DNA of 64,000 bases from Acidimicrobiales bacterium (GTDB lineage: Bacteria > Actinomycetota > Acidimicrobiia > Acidimicrobiales > JAHEJN01). The stretch spans positions 18,916 through 82,915 of the forward strand of contig JAHEJN010000005.1 of the NCBI GenBank assembly GCA_024638845.1, written 5' to 3'. A program made the translations under genes and the position numbers. Positions 18,197 through 30,900 of the stretch are shown here, in pieces. Within the stretch, counting starts at the first letter, position 1, and the number at the start of each line of letters is the position of its first letter. The notes beneath the pieces are model-generated. The model saw nothing but the letters and a program-made list of their open reading frames with translations. It was not told the DNA's origin and did no database searches.

Positions 18197-19402
18197 ATGG
18201 ATCGGAGCAGATGGATCGGGGTGACGCAGTCGTCGGTGCAGGCCGAGGGGGCCGGCGCCGCGTCCGACTGGTTCGCCTGGGAACGCGAGCGCGAGCTCGG
18301 TCCGTCGAGCGACGGGAACGGGTTCGGCACCGACTTCGCCGACGACTTCGCCCTGTTCGCCTCGCTCGGGCACACCCACGTGCGCCTCACGATCGAGTGG
18401 GCACGAATCGAGCCGGCCGGCGGCAAGCTCGACCGCGACGAGATCGACCGCTACCACGACATGTTGACGGCGGCTCGCCACGCCGGGCTCGATCCCATCG
18501 TGACCCTCGTGTCGACGTCGTTGCCGGGCTGGTTCCACGACGACGAGGGCGGCTTCCTCGACGCCAAGAACCGGCGCACCCGCTGGGTGACCCACGTCGA
18601 GCGTTGCGCCGAGACCTTCGAAGGGTTGGCGGCGGCCTGGGTCGGCATCGACGATCCCATCGGCTGGGCGGTCCGGGGCTACGGACTGGGCTCACGACCT
18701 CCCGGCAGGAACGACCCCGAGAAGGCCATCGATGCCGTGGTCGCCGCCCTCGACGCCGACCGGCTCGCGGCGACGGTGCTGCGGGCCGGCACGGCACCGG
18801 TGATCTCGTCGTTCGGACTCCCGACCATCTTCCCCGTCGGGCCCGATGCCGGCGCGAGTGCCCGGTTCTGGGACGACCTCTTCTGGCAGAGCTGGATCGG
18901 AGCCGTCGGCGACGGCGAGGTCCTGGTGCCCCATCGTCGGCCGCGCAAGAACCAGGATTACGTCGGCATGTACGACATCGTCGGCTTCATCCACATGCCG
19001 CCGCTCGGTGTCGACCGTGAGGGAACGTGCCGTCCCTACCCTGGCGGTGGCCAGCCCGACGCCACCGGCTTCGTCCCTACCCCGCCCGAGCTGGGCGAGA
19101 CACTCCGACGCCTCGACGAGGAGCTCCCGAACCAACCACTGCTCGTCACCGGTCTCGGCGTCACGACCGACGACGACGACTTCCGCGACGCGATCCTCGA
19201 CGACATGTCGCAGGAGATCGCCTCGGCCATCGGCGACGGAGTGGCCCTGAAGGGATGGCTCCACGACACCGGTGTCGACGGCTACGAGTGGGCCGGCGGG
19301 TTCACACGCCGGCGCGGCATCATCGATCGCGACCGCAACCCCAAACCGAGCGCCCGCCGGGTGGCCGCACCCGATCGACCCGATCAGGTGCGGGACTTGT
19401 AG
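18197..19402 (+). CDS. GH1-fold (beta-glucosidase-like) protein lacking canonical catalytic glutamates
   Basis: TIEWARIEPAGGKLDRDEIDRYHDML...; expected NEP is DDP (WVGIDDP), expected TENG is TGLG (LVTGLGVTTDDDDFRDAIL). Confidence 0.75.
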   Translation: MDRSRWIGVTQSSVQAEGAGAASDWFAWERERELGPSSDGNGFGTDFADDFALFASLGHTHVRLTIEWARIEPAGGKLDRDEIDRYHDMLTAARHAGLDPIVTLVSTSLPGWFHDDEGGFLDAKNRRTRWVTHVERCAETFEGLAAAWVGIDDPIGWAVRGYGLGSRPPGRNDPEKAIDAVVAALDADRLAATVLRAGTAPVISSFGLPTIFPVGPDAGASARFWDDLFWQSWIGAVGDGEVLVPHRRPRKNQDYVGMYDIVGFIHMPPLGVDREGTCRPYPGGGQPDATGFVPTPPELGETLRRLDEELPNQPLLVTGLGVTTDDDDFRDAILDDMSQEIASAIGDGVALKGWLHDTGVDGYEWAGGFTRRRGIIDRDRNPKPSARRVAAPDRPDQVRDL

Positions 19403-20811
19403 ATGGCTCTCGATCCACCGGAACCCGAGGTCGCCGTCTTGTTGAGGCGCTTCGACAGGTGGAGGCCCTCGAGCACGAACTCGATGCCACTCGCCACCAG
19501 GGCGGCGTCGTCGAGGTCGTCGTGTTCGAAACCGAGAGCCGTGAGGCACGCGCCGAGAGCCGGGACACGGTCGAGGAGCTTCAGGTAGAGGTCGCCGGGC
19601 ACGTCATCGCCGGCATCGACCACCAGTTGGTCGTCGTCGAAGGCCTCGACCACCGCCTGGCCCTCGGCCGGATCGACGACGTCCCGGAACACGGTGAGCA
19701 CCGCCGACTTGAGGAGCGTCTGCACGATCTCACCGTCGCGGCCGTCGTCGAGCGATTCGATCTCGACCTTGCCCATCGTCGAGGGAGCGAGGGCATCGAG
19801 GTCGCACACGCGCGGCACCGCCCGGGCCTCACCCGCCCGGAGCGACCGTCGTATGGCGCTCGCCGCCAACGTCTCGTAGTTGGCCACCGAGAGTCGGACC
19901 GAGACCCCCGAGCGCTGGTTGATGTGGGGGCTGTCGCGGGCCAGATGACTGAGCGTGGCCACGATCTCACCCATGAACTCGGGCACCTCGACGCTGACAC
20001 CGTCGGTCTCGGGCAGGCGTGCCTCCTGCTCGGCGATGTCGAGCTCGATGTCGACCTCGAGCGGATAGTGAGTGCGGATCTGGGCACCGAAGCGGTCCTT
20101 CAGCGGGGTGATGATGCGACCCCGATTCGTGTAGTCCTCGGGATTGGCCGAGGCGAACAGCAACACGTCGAGGGGCAGCCGCACCTTGAAGCCGCGGATC
20201 TGCACATCGCGCTCCTCGAGCACGTTCAGCAGACCGACCTGGATGCGTTCGGAGAGGTCGGGCAGCTCGTTGATGGCGAACAGCCCCCGGTTCGTACGCG
20301 GCACCAGCCCGTAGTGGATGGTGAGCTCGTCGGAGAGATACCGACCCTCGGCCACCTTGATCGGGTCGACTTCGCCGATGAGGTCGGCGATCGAGGTGTC
20401 GGGCGTGGCCAGCTTCTCGCCGTAGCGTTGGTCGCGGTGCACCCAGTCGAGCGGCGTGTCGTCCCCGTCGTGGGCGATCAGTTCACGGGCGTGGCGCGAG
20501 ACCGGGTGGTACGGGTCGTCGTTGATCTCGCTCCCGGCGACGATCGGCATCCACTCGTCGAGCAGGGCGGTGAGCCCGCGGATCATGCGGGTCTTGGCCT
20601 GCCCTCGCTCGCCGAGAAAGATCACGTCGTGTCCGGCGAGGAGCGCGTTCTCGAGCTGGGGGATCACCGTTTCCTCGTAACCGATGACGTTGGCCACCAA
20701 CGATTCGCCGGCCGCGATGCGCTTCACCGCATTGGCGCGCACTTCGTCGCGCACCGAGCGCGACTGCCAGCCGGCTGCCTTGAGTTCACCGAGGGTGGTG
20801 GGTCGGGTCAT
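19384..20811 (-). CDS. MoxR/magnesium-chelatase-like AAA+ ATPase
   Basis: HDVIFLGERGQAKTRMIRGL Walker A; NRGLFAINELPDLSERIQVGLLNVLEERDVQIRG. Confidence 0.88.
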   Translation of the reverse strand: MTRPTTLGELKAAGWQSRSVRDEVRANAVKRIAAGESLVANVIGYEETVIPQLENALLAGHDVIFLGERGQAKTRMIRGLTALLDEWMPIVAGSEINDDPYHPVSRHARELIAHDGDDTPLDWVHRDQRYGEKLATPDTSIADLIGEVDPIKVAEGRYLSDELTIHYGLVPRTNRGLFAINELPDLSERIQVGLLNVLEERDVQIRGFKVRLPLDVLLFASANPEDYTNRGRIITPLKDRFGAQIRTHYPLEVDIELDIAEQEARLPETDGVSVEVPEFMGEIVATLSHLARDSPHINQRSGVSVRLSVANYETLAASAIRRSLRAGEARAVPRVCDLDALAPSTMGKVEIESLDDGRDGEIVQTLLKSAVLTVFRDVVDPAEGQAVVEAFDDDQLVVDAGDDVPGDLYLKLLDRVPALGACLTALGFEHDDLDDAALVASGIEFVLEGLHLSKRLNKTATSGSGGSRAIYKSRT

Positions 20812-20817
20812 TCCCGG

Positions 20818-20823
20818 AACCTA
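20818..20823 (-). promoter_or_regulatory. Putative leaderless -10 box TAGGTT, 6 nt before start codon
   Basis: Reverse strand TAGGTT-ccggga-ATG(20811). Confidence 0.5.
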
Positions 20824-20847
20824 CACAACCCGACCGTCGAACGACGG

Positions 20848-22083
20848 TCAGTCGCGGAGGAACTCGGTCTCGAGCTCGTCCCACGGCTGGGCTCGGCTGT
20901 ACAGCCACCCCTGCCCGCGCCGACATCCGAGACGGAGCAGCTCGTCGACCTGGCGAGGATGCTCGATGCCCTCGGCCACCACGCCCAGACCGACGGCCCG
21001 GGCGAGCTCGACGATGGCGCGCGTGATCGCCGTGTCCTCCGACGACAGGCCGAGGCCCGCCACGAAGCTCCGGTCGATCTTCAACACGTCGACCGGCAGA
21101 CGCTTGAGCTGACTGAGCGACGAGAAGCCGGTGCCGAAGTCGTCGACGGCCACCTCGACACCCGTGCGGCGCAGCTCGTCGAGCACGTCGAGAGCCGACG
21201 GGTCGGACATGAGAGCGGTTTCGGTGACCTCGACGCACAGACCGGAGGAATCGAGATCGGCGTCGGCGAGCGCCTGCCCGACGACATCGACCAGCTCCTC
21301 GTCGCCGAGCTGTTCGGCCGACAGATTGACCCGCAGGGTGAGGACGGTTCCGCCGAAACGACGAGCCCAGTTGCCGAAGTCGGCGCAGGCCCGGCGCATC
21401 ACCGATCGACCGATCTCCTGGATCAGCCCCGAGGCCTCGGCCAGCTCCACGAAGTCGCCGGCAACGACCACGCCACGATCGGGGTGGTCCCAGCGCACCA
21501 GGGCCTCGGCACCGAGGGCCAGACCACTCTCGAGATCGATCTCGGGTTGATAGTGAACCGTGAGCTCGTCGGCCTCGATCGCCTCGACGAGCCGGCTGAC
21601 TTCGTCAGGGTCGAACGGCTGTAGGACGGGTACCGGATCGGACAACACCCCCGGCGTCGACTCGGCGTCGTCCTCGGAACGAGTGGGGCGGAAGGTGAGC
21701 AGACGCGTGCCGGGCGGGCCGAGCCGCCCGGGGCGGTCGACGAACAACATGAGCGGGCCCGAGGCACCGAGGAGCAGCGACCCCGAGCCCTTCGGCGCAT
21801 CGGCGGGGCGGGTCAGCGCCCGTTCCACCGCACCGACGTCGGCTTCGGAGACGAGATCGACCAGCGTCGAACCGACCCACTCCTCGGCCGGCCGGCCCAG
21901 GATCGAGCCACTGTTCGGGCTCGCGTAGCTGACCACGCCCTCGTGGTCGACGAGCATCACGGCATCACGGAGGTGGGCCAGGACCTGAGCGTGCACGGGC
22001 GCGCCGAGGGTCGACACCGCCGTATCGGTGATGTCGATGACGTCGTCGGTCGATTCGAGTTGCTCGAAACCCTGCTCGCGCAC
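20848..22083 (-). CDS. PAS-EAL domain protein (putative c-di-GMP phosphodiesterase, no GGDEF)
   Basis: GAEALVRWDHP, VTETALMSD, VDDFGTGFSSLSQLKRLPVDVLKIDR, AEGIE motifs; GTG start at 22083 proposed (ORF open to 22560). Confidence 0.85.
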   Translation of the reverse strand: MREQGFEQLESTDDVIDITDTAVSTLGAPVHAQVLAHLRDAVMLVDHEGVVSYASPNSGSILGRPAEEWVGSTLVDLVSEADVGAVERALTRPADAPKGSGSLLLGASGPLMLFVDRPGRLGPPGTRLLTFRPTRSEDDAESTPGVLSDPVPVLQPFDPDEVSRLVEAIEADELTVHYQPEIDLESGLALGAEALVRWDHPDRGVVVAGDFVELAEASGLIQEIGRSVMRRACADFGNWARRFGGTVLTLRVNLSAEQLGDEELVDVVGQALADADLDSSGLCVEVTETALMSDPSALDVLDELRRTGVEVAVDDFGTGFSSLSQLKRLPVDVLKIDRSFVAGLGLSSEDTAITRAIVELARAVGLGVVAEGIEHPRQVDELLRLGCRRGQGWLYSRAQPWDELETEFLRD

Positions 22084-22152
22084 CGAAGCAAGTATGGCGA
22101 CGGTGGTCAGCTCAGCCGTGGATGGCAGGAAGTTTTGCCCAGGCAACGACGC

Positions 22153-22158
22153 TACGGT
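22153..22158 (+). promoter_or_regulatory. Putative leaderless -10 box TACGGT, 6 nt before start codon
   Basis: TACGGT-cgaaca-ATG(22165). Confidence 0.5.
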
Positions 22159-22164
22159 CGAACA

Positions 22165-24324
22165 ATGTCCGAGGCCGGCGGCACGCTTCGCCCACCCCTT
22201 CTGCTCGCCGAAGATTGGCGGACGATCACGAGCGACGAGCAGCTCGCGCTGACCTTCCACGAACCCGACCTCGACGACAGCGACTGGACACCGCTCACCA
22301 TGCCGTCGACCTGGCGAACCGAGGCCGCACTTGCCGAAAGTGACGGTCCGGTCCTCTACCGCCGCCGCGTCCCGAGTTTCGAGCTCGGCGACGAGGAGCG
22401 GGCGTGGCTGGTCGCCGGTCGAGTCTTCTCGGAGGCCGACGTGTGGTGGAACGGCCACTACCTCGGCGACGTCGACGGCTACTTCGCGGAGGACGCCTTC
22501 GAGCTCGATCCGATCCTGCTCGATGGCCCCGAACACGTGCTCGCGATCGAGGTGCGCCACCAGCCGAGCGGCGAGATCGACGGCAAGCAGTCGATCGTCG
22601 GCACCTTCGACGATTCCCGGGTGGTCGACCCCCGCGGCAACCCCGGCGGAATATGGGTCGCCCCCCGCATCGAGCGCACCGGACCGCTCCGCCTCAGCTG
22701 GGTGCGAGTGCGGTGCAACGAGGCCTCCCCTGCGGTCGCCGTCCTCACCGTGACCGCCACCATCGACTCACTCACCCGGTGCACCGCACGCTTGTCGACG
22801 ACCGTGGCCGACACCGAGCACTCGTTCGATCAACCCCTCACGATCGGGGAGAATCGAGTGGAGTGGCTGGTGTCGGTGCCCGACCCCGAGCTGTGGTGGC
22901 CACGCGGGCTGGGCGATCCCCATCTCGTCGACGTGCAGATCGACGTTGCCGAGATCGACTCGTCCGTGGTCAGCGACCGTCGTCGGCTCCGAACGGGAAT
23001 CCGGGCGGTCGAGATGAAGAACTGGGCGCTTCGCATCAACGGTGAGCGGATGTTCGCCAAGGGCGTGAATCTGGCCCCCGCCGGTCTCGATCTCGCTTCC
23101 ATCACCGCCGAGGACGCCGAGCTCGACCTCCGACTCGCCCTCGACGCCGGGTTCGACCTCGTGAGACTCAGGGGCCACATCGCCCATCCGGGGCTCTACG
23201 ACGCCGCCGATCGTCTCGGGTTGCTCATCTGGCAGGACTTCCCCCTCTGGCGGGGTTACTCCAAACGTGTGCGCCGGCGAGCCGTCCGCCTGGTGAACGA
23301 TGCCGTCAACCAGCTGGCCCATCACCCGTCGGTCGTCATCTGGTGCGCGCACGACACGCCGACGCCCGATGGCATCGACGATGCCGCCGCGCCACGGCCA
23401 CGCTACGGAGGCGTGCGCGCCGCACTCGGCCAGCAGCTCCCGACGTGGAATCGGTCGGTGCTCGACCGGTCGGTCAAGCACACGATCGAGCGGTACGACG
23501 GAACCAGACCGGTGGTCGCCCATTCGGGACAGTGGCCGCATCCGCCACAACTCGACGGAACCGACACCCACCTCTGGTTCGGCTGGCGCTGGGGCGAGGG
23601 TCGCGACCTCGAGAAGCTGGCCGCCCGCATGCCTCGTGCGGTCCGATGGGTGTCGGAGTTCGGCGCCGGATCGGTGCCCGACTCGGCGCAGTTCTGCGAA
23701 CCCGGCCGGTGGCCGTTGCTCGACTTCGACCGACTGACCGCCGACCACGGGTACGAGCGCCACAACTTCGAGGCCCACCAGAACCCGGCCGACTTCGCGT
23801 CCTTCGACGCCTGGCGGATTGCGAGCCAGCGGTACCAGGCCCAGATCGTGCGGCGACAGATCGAGGTGCTCCGACGACTCAAGTACCGACCGACCGGCGG
23901 ATTCTGCCTCGATCATCTCGTCGACTCGTGGCCGGCGATCAGCACCAGCCTCGTCGACCACGAGCGCGAACCCAAGCTCGCCTACGACGCTGCGTTCGAG
24001 GCGCTGGCTCCGGTCATCGTCGTGGCCGATCGACTTCCGACCGCCATCCGACCCGGTCAGGCTCTCGCCTTCGACGTCCATGTCGTCAACGACCACCGCC
24101 ACGAGGTGGCCGCAACCGTCGCCGCCGAAATGCGCTGGCCGAGCACCGGCGGCTCCCCGACCAGGCACCGATGGGCATGGCAGGGAGTCGTCGACGCCGA
24201 CGACGTCGTGCGGGTCGGCACCATCAGCTGGGTCGCCCCCGACGTGCCCGGACCGGTGACGCTGATCCTGGCGCTCACGGGCGACGCCGACGCCACGAAC
24301 CGCTACGACACCGAGATCGCCTGA
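22165..24324 (+). CDS. GH2/beta-mannosidase-like protein with altered acid/base motif
   Basis: Sugar-binding-like N-terminus, WWNGHYLGDVDGYF, PELWWPRGLG, GVNLAPAG, HPSVVIWCAHDTP, VSEFGAGSVPD. Confidence 0.78.
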   Translation: MSEAGGTLRPPLLLAEDWRTITSDEQLALTFHEPDLDDSDWTPLTMPSTWRTEAALAESDGPVLYRRRVPSFELGDEERAWLVAGRVFSEADVWWNGHYLGDVDGYFAEDAFELDPILLDGPEHVLAIEVRHQPSGEIDGKQSIVGTFDDSRVVDPRGNPGGIWVAPRIERTGPLRLSWVRVRCNEASPAVAVLTVTATIDSLTRCTARLSTTVADTEHSFDQPLTIGENRVEWLVSVPDPELWWPRGLGDPHLVDVQIDVAEIDSSVVSDRRRLRTGIRAVEMKNWALRINGERMFAKGVNLAPAGLDLASITAEDAELDLRLALDAGFDLVRLRGHIAHPGLYDAADRLGLLIWQDFPLWRGYSKRVRRRAVRLVNDAVNQLAHHPSVVIWCAHDTPTPDGIDDAAAPRPRYGGVRAALGQQLPTWNRSVLDRSVKHTIERYDGTRPVVAHSGQWPHPPQLDGTDTHLWFGWRWGEGRDLEKLAARMPRAVRWVSEFGAGSVPDSAQFCEPGRWPLLDFDRLTADHGYERHNFEAHQNPADFASFDAWRIASQRYQAQIVRRQIEVLRRLKYRPTGGFCLDHLVDSWPAISTSLVDHEREPKLAYDAAFEALAPVIVVADRLPTAIRPGQALAFDVHVVNDHRHEVAATVAAEMRWPSTGGSPTRHRWAWQGVVDADDVVRVGTISWVAPDVPGPVTLILALTGDADATNRYDTEIA

Positions 24325-24428
24325 ACCCTCACGGGTTTACCCATGATCGTGCCGACCCGGTAGCGTCGAAGCATCGCCTAACCGTCGTCGGGCTCGCCGT
24401 TCGGTGCGCCTCGGAAGGGATCTCCTCG

Positions 24429-25270
24429 ATGGCAACGACACTGTCTCGCACTCGCGGCGGGCCCACCCCCAGCACGACTGCCGAGCCGATTCGCTCCAAG
24501 CCACGTTCACTACCGTTCCCGCTCAGCCTGTACCAGACGGCGGTCGGCAAGAAGTGGGTCATGGCGCTCACCGGCATCGGACTGGTGGGGTTCGTCATCG
24601 CCCACATGATCGGCAACCTCCACATGTACGAGGGTCCCGTGCCGGTCGCCGAGTACGGAGAAACCCTCCGCGACATCGGCATCGACGTCATCCCCCGTAC
24701 GTGGTTCCTGTGGGCCCTGCGCGGCGGACTCGTGGTCATGTTCGTCCTGCACATCCACTCGGCGGTCTCGCTGGCGAGGATGAACCACACCTCGAACGCG
24801 GGCTCGAAGCTCGACGGCAACAAGAGGTACACCGGCGGCCAGGACTACATCGCGGTCAACTTCGCCAGCCGCACGATGCGGTGGACGGGCCCGATCATCG
24901 CCCTGTACCTGCTGTATCACCTGGCCGACCTCACATGGGGCCTCCTGCCCTGGGTCGACTTCGAGCGGGGCGATCCCTACCACAACCTGGTCGGGAGCCT
25001 CGAGAACTGGCCGGTCGCCATCCTCTACATCGTCGCCAACGTGGCTCTCGCCGTGCACATCTTCCACGGCGTGTACAGCCTCTTCCAGAGCCTCGGTGTC
25101 AACAACCCCAAGATCAACAGCGTGCGGCGCCCCCTGGCCGGAGCGCTGGCGCTGATGATCCTCGTCGGGAACCTCAGCTTCCCGATCGCGGTGCAGGCCG
25201 GTCTGATCGACCAGGACAACTGCGAGGCACCGTGCGGAATCACCGGACTCGAAGCCGAGGAGGCTGCGGA

Positions 25271-25274
<4 letters not shown>
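24429..25274 (+). CDS. sdhC: Succinate dehydrogenase/fumarate reductase cytochrome b subunit
   Basis: [35 protein letters not shown]; multi-TM with conserved His; upstream of sdhA. Confidence 0.9.
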
Positions 25275-27193
<1,919 letters not shown>

Positions 27194-27201
27194 GAGCCGT
27201 T

Positions 27202-27972
27202 GTGGAAGCAACGATCAATCTGACCCTCGATGTCTGGCGTCAGGCCGGACCCGACGCCGGCGGACGTTTCGTGCGCTACGAGGCCAACGACATCGCCGAG
27301 GACATGTCGTTCCTCGAGATGCTCGACGTCGTCAACGAAGCGCTGATCACCAAAGGTGACGAGCCGATCGAGTTCGCCAGCGACTGCCGCGAGGGCATCT
27401 GCGGAACGTGCGGGGTCATGGTGAACGGCAAGGCCCACGGGCCCGAGAAGGCCACCGCAACCTGCCAGCTGCACATGCGAAAGTTCGCCGACGGCGACCA
27501 CCTGGTGATCGAACCGTGGCGCGCCGCGGCGTTTCCGGTCATCAAGGATCTGGTCGTCGATCGGTCACCCTTCGACCGCATCATCGAAGCGGGTGGCTTC
27601 ATCGGGGTGAACACCGGCTCGGCACCCGACGCCAACCTCATCCCGGTGCCCAAGGACGTCGCCGAGACGGCGATGGACGCGGCGGCCTGCATCGGGTGCG
27701 CCGCCTGTGTGGCGGCGTGCCCGAACTCGGCGGCCCAACTGTTCACCTCGGCCAAGATCCAACACCTCAACCTGTTGCCCCAGGGCCAGGCCCAGCGCTG
27801 GAGCCGTACCGAGAACATGATCGAGACGATGGAGCAGTACTTCGGGTCCTGCACCAATCACGGTGAGTGTCACGAGGCCTGCCCCAAGGAGATCTCGCTC
27901 GACTTCATCGCCTACACCAACCGCGACTACGTGAAGAGCAAGATCAAGAACCGCAAGCTCGCGGGTCAGTAG
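27202..27972 (+). CDS. sdhB: Succinate dehydrogenase/fumarate reductase iron-sulfur subunit
   Basis: [43 protein letters not shown]. Confidence 0.95.
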   Translation: MEATINLTLDVWRQAGPDAGGRFVRYEANDIAEDMSFLEMLDVVNEALITKGDEPIEFASDCREGICGTCGVMVNGKAHGPEKATATCQLHMRKFADGDHLVIEPWRAAAFPVIKDLVVDRSPFDRIIEAGGFIGVNTGSAPDANLIPVPKDVAETAMDAAACIGCAACVAACPNSAAQLFTSAKIQHLNLLPQGQAQRWSRTENMIETMEQYFGSCTNHGECHEACPKEISLDFIAYTNRDYVKSKIKNRKLAGQ

Positions 27973-27984
27973 GCCAGACGGCCT
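27971..27984 (+). terminator. Short hairpin overlapping the sdhB stop region
   Basis: AGGCC-agac-GGCCT. Confidence 0.35.
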
Positions 27985-27991
27985 CCGGGTC

Positions 27992-30900
27992 TCACGAATC
28001 AGCGCGTTCGAGGCGTTGCAGCGCGTCGGTCACCGCACGAGCCGTGACCGCGACCTTCGGTTCGACGAGGAGGCCGCCGTGGTCGCCCGGCAACTCGATC
28101 ACCTCCACGTTCTCCCCCAGATGGTCGCTCCATCCGAGGTCGGACCGACCGGTGGCCCGCCGCCGCTCAGCGGTGGCGACGACCACGGCCGGAACACCGA
28201 CGACGGTCCCCGACCGACGATGGGTGTCGAGCATGATTCGGGACGCCCGAGTGTTCCGGCGCCACCGGACCGCCGGATCGCGGACATCGCGGTCCCGATC
28301 GGTGACGACGCCACGGAGGTCCGCAAGAGATCGTCGGCCGGAGCTCGCGGCGCGTGCCCGCCGCCGTTGCTCGACGGGTGCGGCGTCGACGATCAACAGT
28401 CCCTCCACCCACCCCGGAAGTCGTCGATGGAGCCGTCGAACCACCTCGACGGCCACGACCCCTCCGAACGAGTTGCCCGCAATCACCGGCGGTGGCCCGT
28501 CGAGGCTCACGAGCGTCTCGACGATGCGAGCGACAAGACGCCGGAGAACCAGATTCGGGCGTTCGCCGATCTCGGATCCGGGGTACGGATACACGAGAAC
28601 CTCGGGCGGAGCGGCGAGGTGGTGAACGAGGCGTCGTACCTCGACATCGAGGCTACCGCCACCAGGAAACCAGATCACGCGTCGACCGTCATGACCGGTG
28701 CAGATCCGCCGAAGCCGGCCCGGCAGGGGTCCGCCGAGGGAGGCGACCCCGTCTGCGGCCAACTCGGCAAGGGGTCGATCTCCGACGAGCATGGCCATGT
28801 CGAGCCTGACCCCGCGGATGTCGAACAACTGCTCCTGGAGTGAAATGGCGGCGAAACTGTCGCCTCCGTTGGCCTGGAGGGAGCGAGTCGGGTCGATCGT
28901 GGTCGGCGACCGGCCCAGCACACTCGCCACCACGGCGCAGATGTCGGCCACATCAGGTGAGAGCGACACGACTTCGGCCGTATCCTGGGATCGGGCGAGA
29001 AGCGTTCGGGCCGTCATGTGGTCGATCTTCCCGCTATCGAGCACCGGAATCGCCTCGACGACCTCGATCCGGTTCAGAACGGCGAACGACGGCAGGAGCT
29101 CGGCGACCGCCGAACGCATGTCGGCCGCCGACGGGTGTCCGATGGGAGTGACCAGGGCCGCAAGACTGGCGCCGAGCGGCGCCTCCGGATCGATCATGAC
29201 GAGAGCCGAGCGCACGAGACCGGTCGAGACGAGTGCATGCTCTATCTCGCCGGCATCGATGCGATTGCCGTTCACGGACAGGCGGGAGTCGCGTCGACCG
29301 ACGAAATGCAGCCGACCCGCGCCGTCCCACCACCCGAGATCGCCGGACCGATGACCCCGATCACCGGCCTCCGACGGCGTGACGAGCGGACCATGGATGA
29401 CGATCTCGCCTCGCACTCCGGGGGGTACCGCACACCCGTTGGCGTCGATCACCTCGAGTCCGACGTTGGCGAGCGGACGACCGATGTCGGGATCCCGAGT
29501 GCCCTGCGGCACGGGACCGAGCGTGCTTTCCGACGTGGCTTCCGTACAGCCGTACTGGTTCACGATCGTCGCATCGGGGAACGCCTCGGCGACGGCGTCG
29601 GCGGTGCCCCGGGTCAGCCGATCGGCGCCCGAAACGACCAGTCTCACCTGCCGGTTCGGGCCGACGTGGCCGAGCACCTGACCTGCCACGGCGTGGAGCA
29701 TGGCCGGGGTTCCCCGGTACCAGGTCACGGCGAGCTCGTTCAACCGCAGTGCGATCCGGAATGGATCTCGAACGGTGACGCCATCGAGGAAGTAGAGGGC
29801 GCTCCCGCTCAGCAACGGAGCCAACCACTCCGACAGGAACCCGACCACCGATGCAGGTTTGGAGACCGTGGCGACCCCGACGGCGTCGGGTGGGACGATC
29901 TGATGCCACGCGTGCACGAGGTGGACCAGATTCGACTGCGTTCCCATGCTCAGGCGCGGCTCTCCGGTCGAGCCGCTGGTGAGACATCCCCACGCCGGCG
30001 ATTCGGGGTCGATCGAGTCCGGCAGTTGGCCGGGAGGCGAGGCGGTCAAGAGCTCATCGAAGGAGACCTCCTGGTGACCGGACGGCATGGGTGCTCCGCC
30101 GACGTCGGCGACGACGAGGCGCACCGAGGCCGCGGTCAGCTGCGTGGCCATTCGCCGCTCGGATCCGTCGCACCCAACGGCGACCACCGCGCGGCCGATA
30201 CGCCAGGCCGCGAGCTGGAGGACGATCTGCTCGAGGCCACCCGGCAGGACCGAGCCGATCGTCTCACCCTCCGTGGTGCGCCCGGCCAGGGCGATCGCGA
30301 CGCGCCCGACCAACGCGTCGAGGTCCACGAAAGTGAGGTCGTGATCGAAGGAGCGCACCGCCGTTCTCCTCGGCCACTTGGCCACACACGTGCGGAACCA
30401 GTCGTCGACGGTCGTGAAGCCGGGAACGCCCTGAGGGCCACGGCACCACTCGTCCACGAGGGCCAGGTCGATCGAGCTGACCCAGCCGATCTCTTCGAGG
30501 AGACAATCGGGTGCGTCGACCAACGACTCGACGATCGCGGCGAAGGACCTCGCGTACGAAGCGGCGACGCTGCGTTCGACGAGTCGCGGATCGAACACGA
30601 TCTCGAGGGACGCTGAAGAGCCGCCGAGGTGGAGATCGAGACTCACCGGAGCTCGGGCGACCGGCGGGTCGAGGGAAAGCGACTCGACCGTGAGGCGGCC
30701 CAGCTCGAGACGGTCGGTGTCGGTGCGCACCTGAACCCGAGCGTGGAGAATGGGTTCGCCGTACCGACGGCCTGCCGCATGCCGGATCTCGTCGAGACCC
30801 GAATCGGACCGCTCGTAGACGTCCAGGCACTCCTGACGCACGGATGCGAGCAAGTCCGCCGTCGACCGTGAAGCGGCCAGATCGACGACCACCGGGACGG

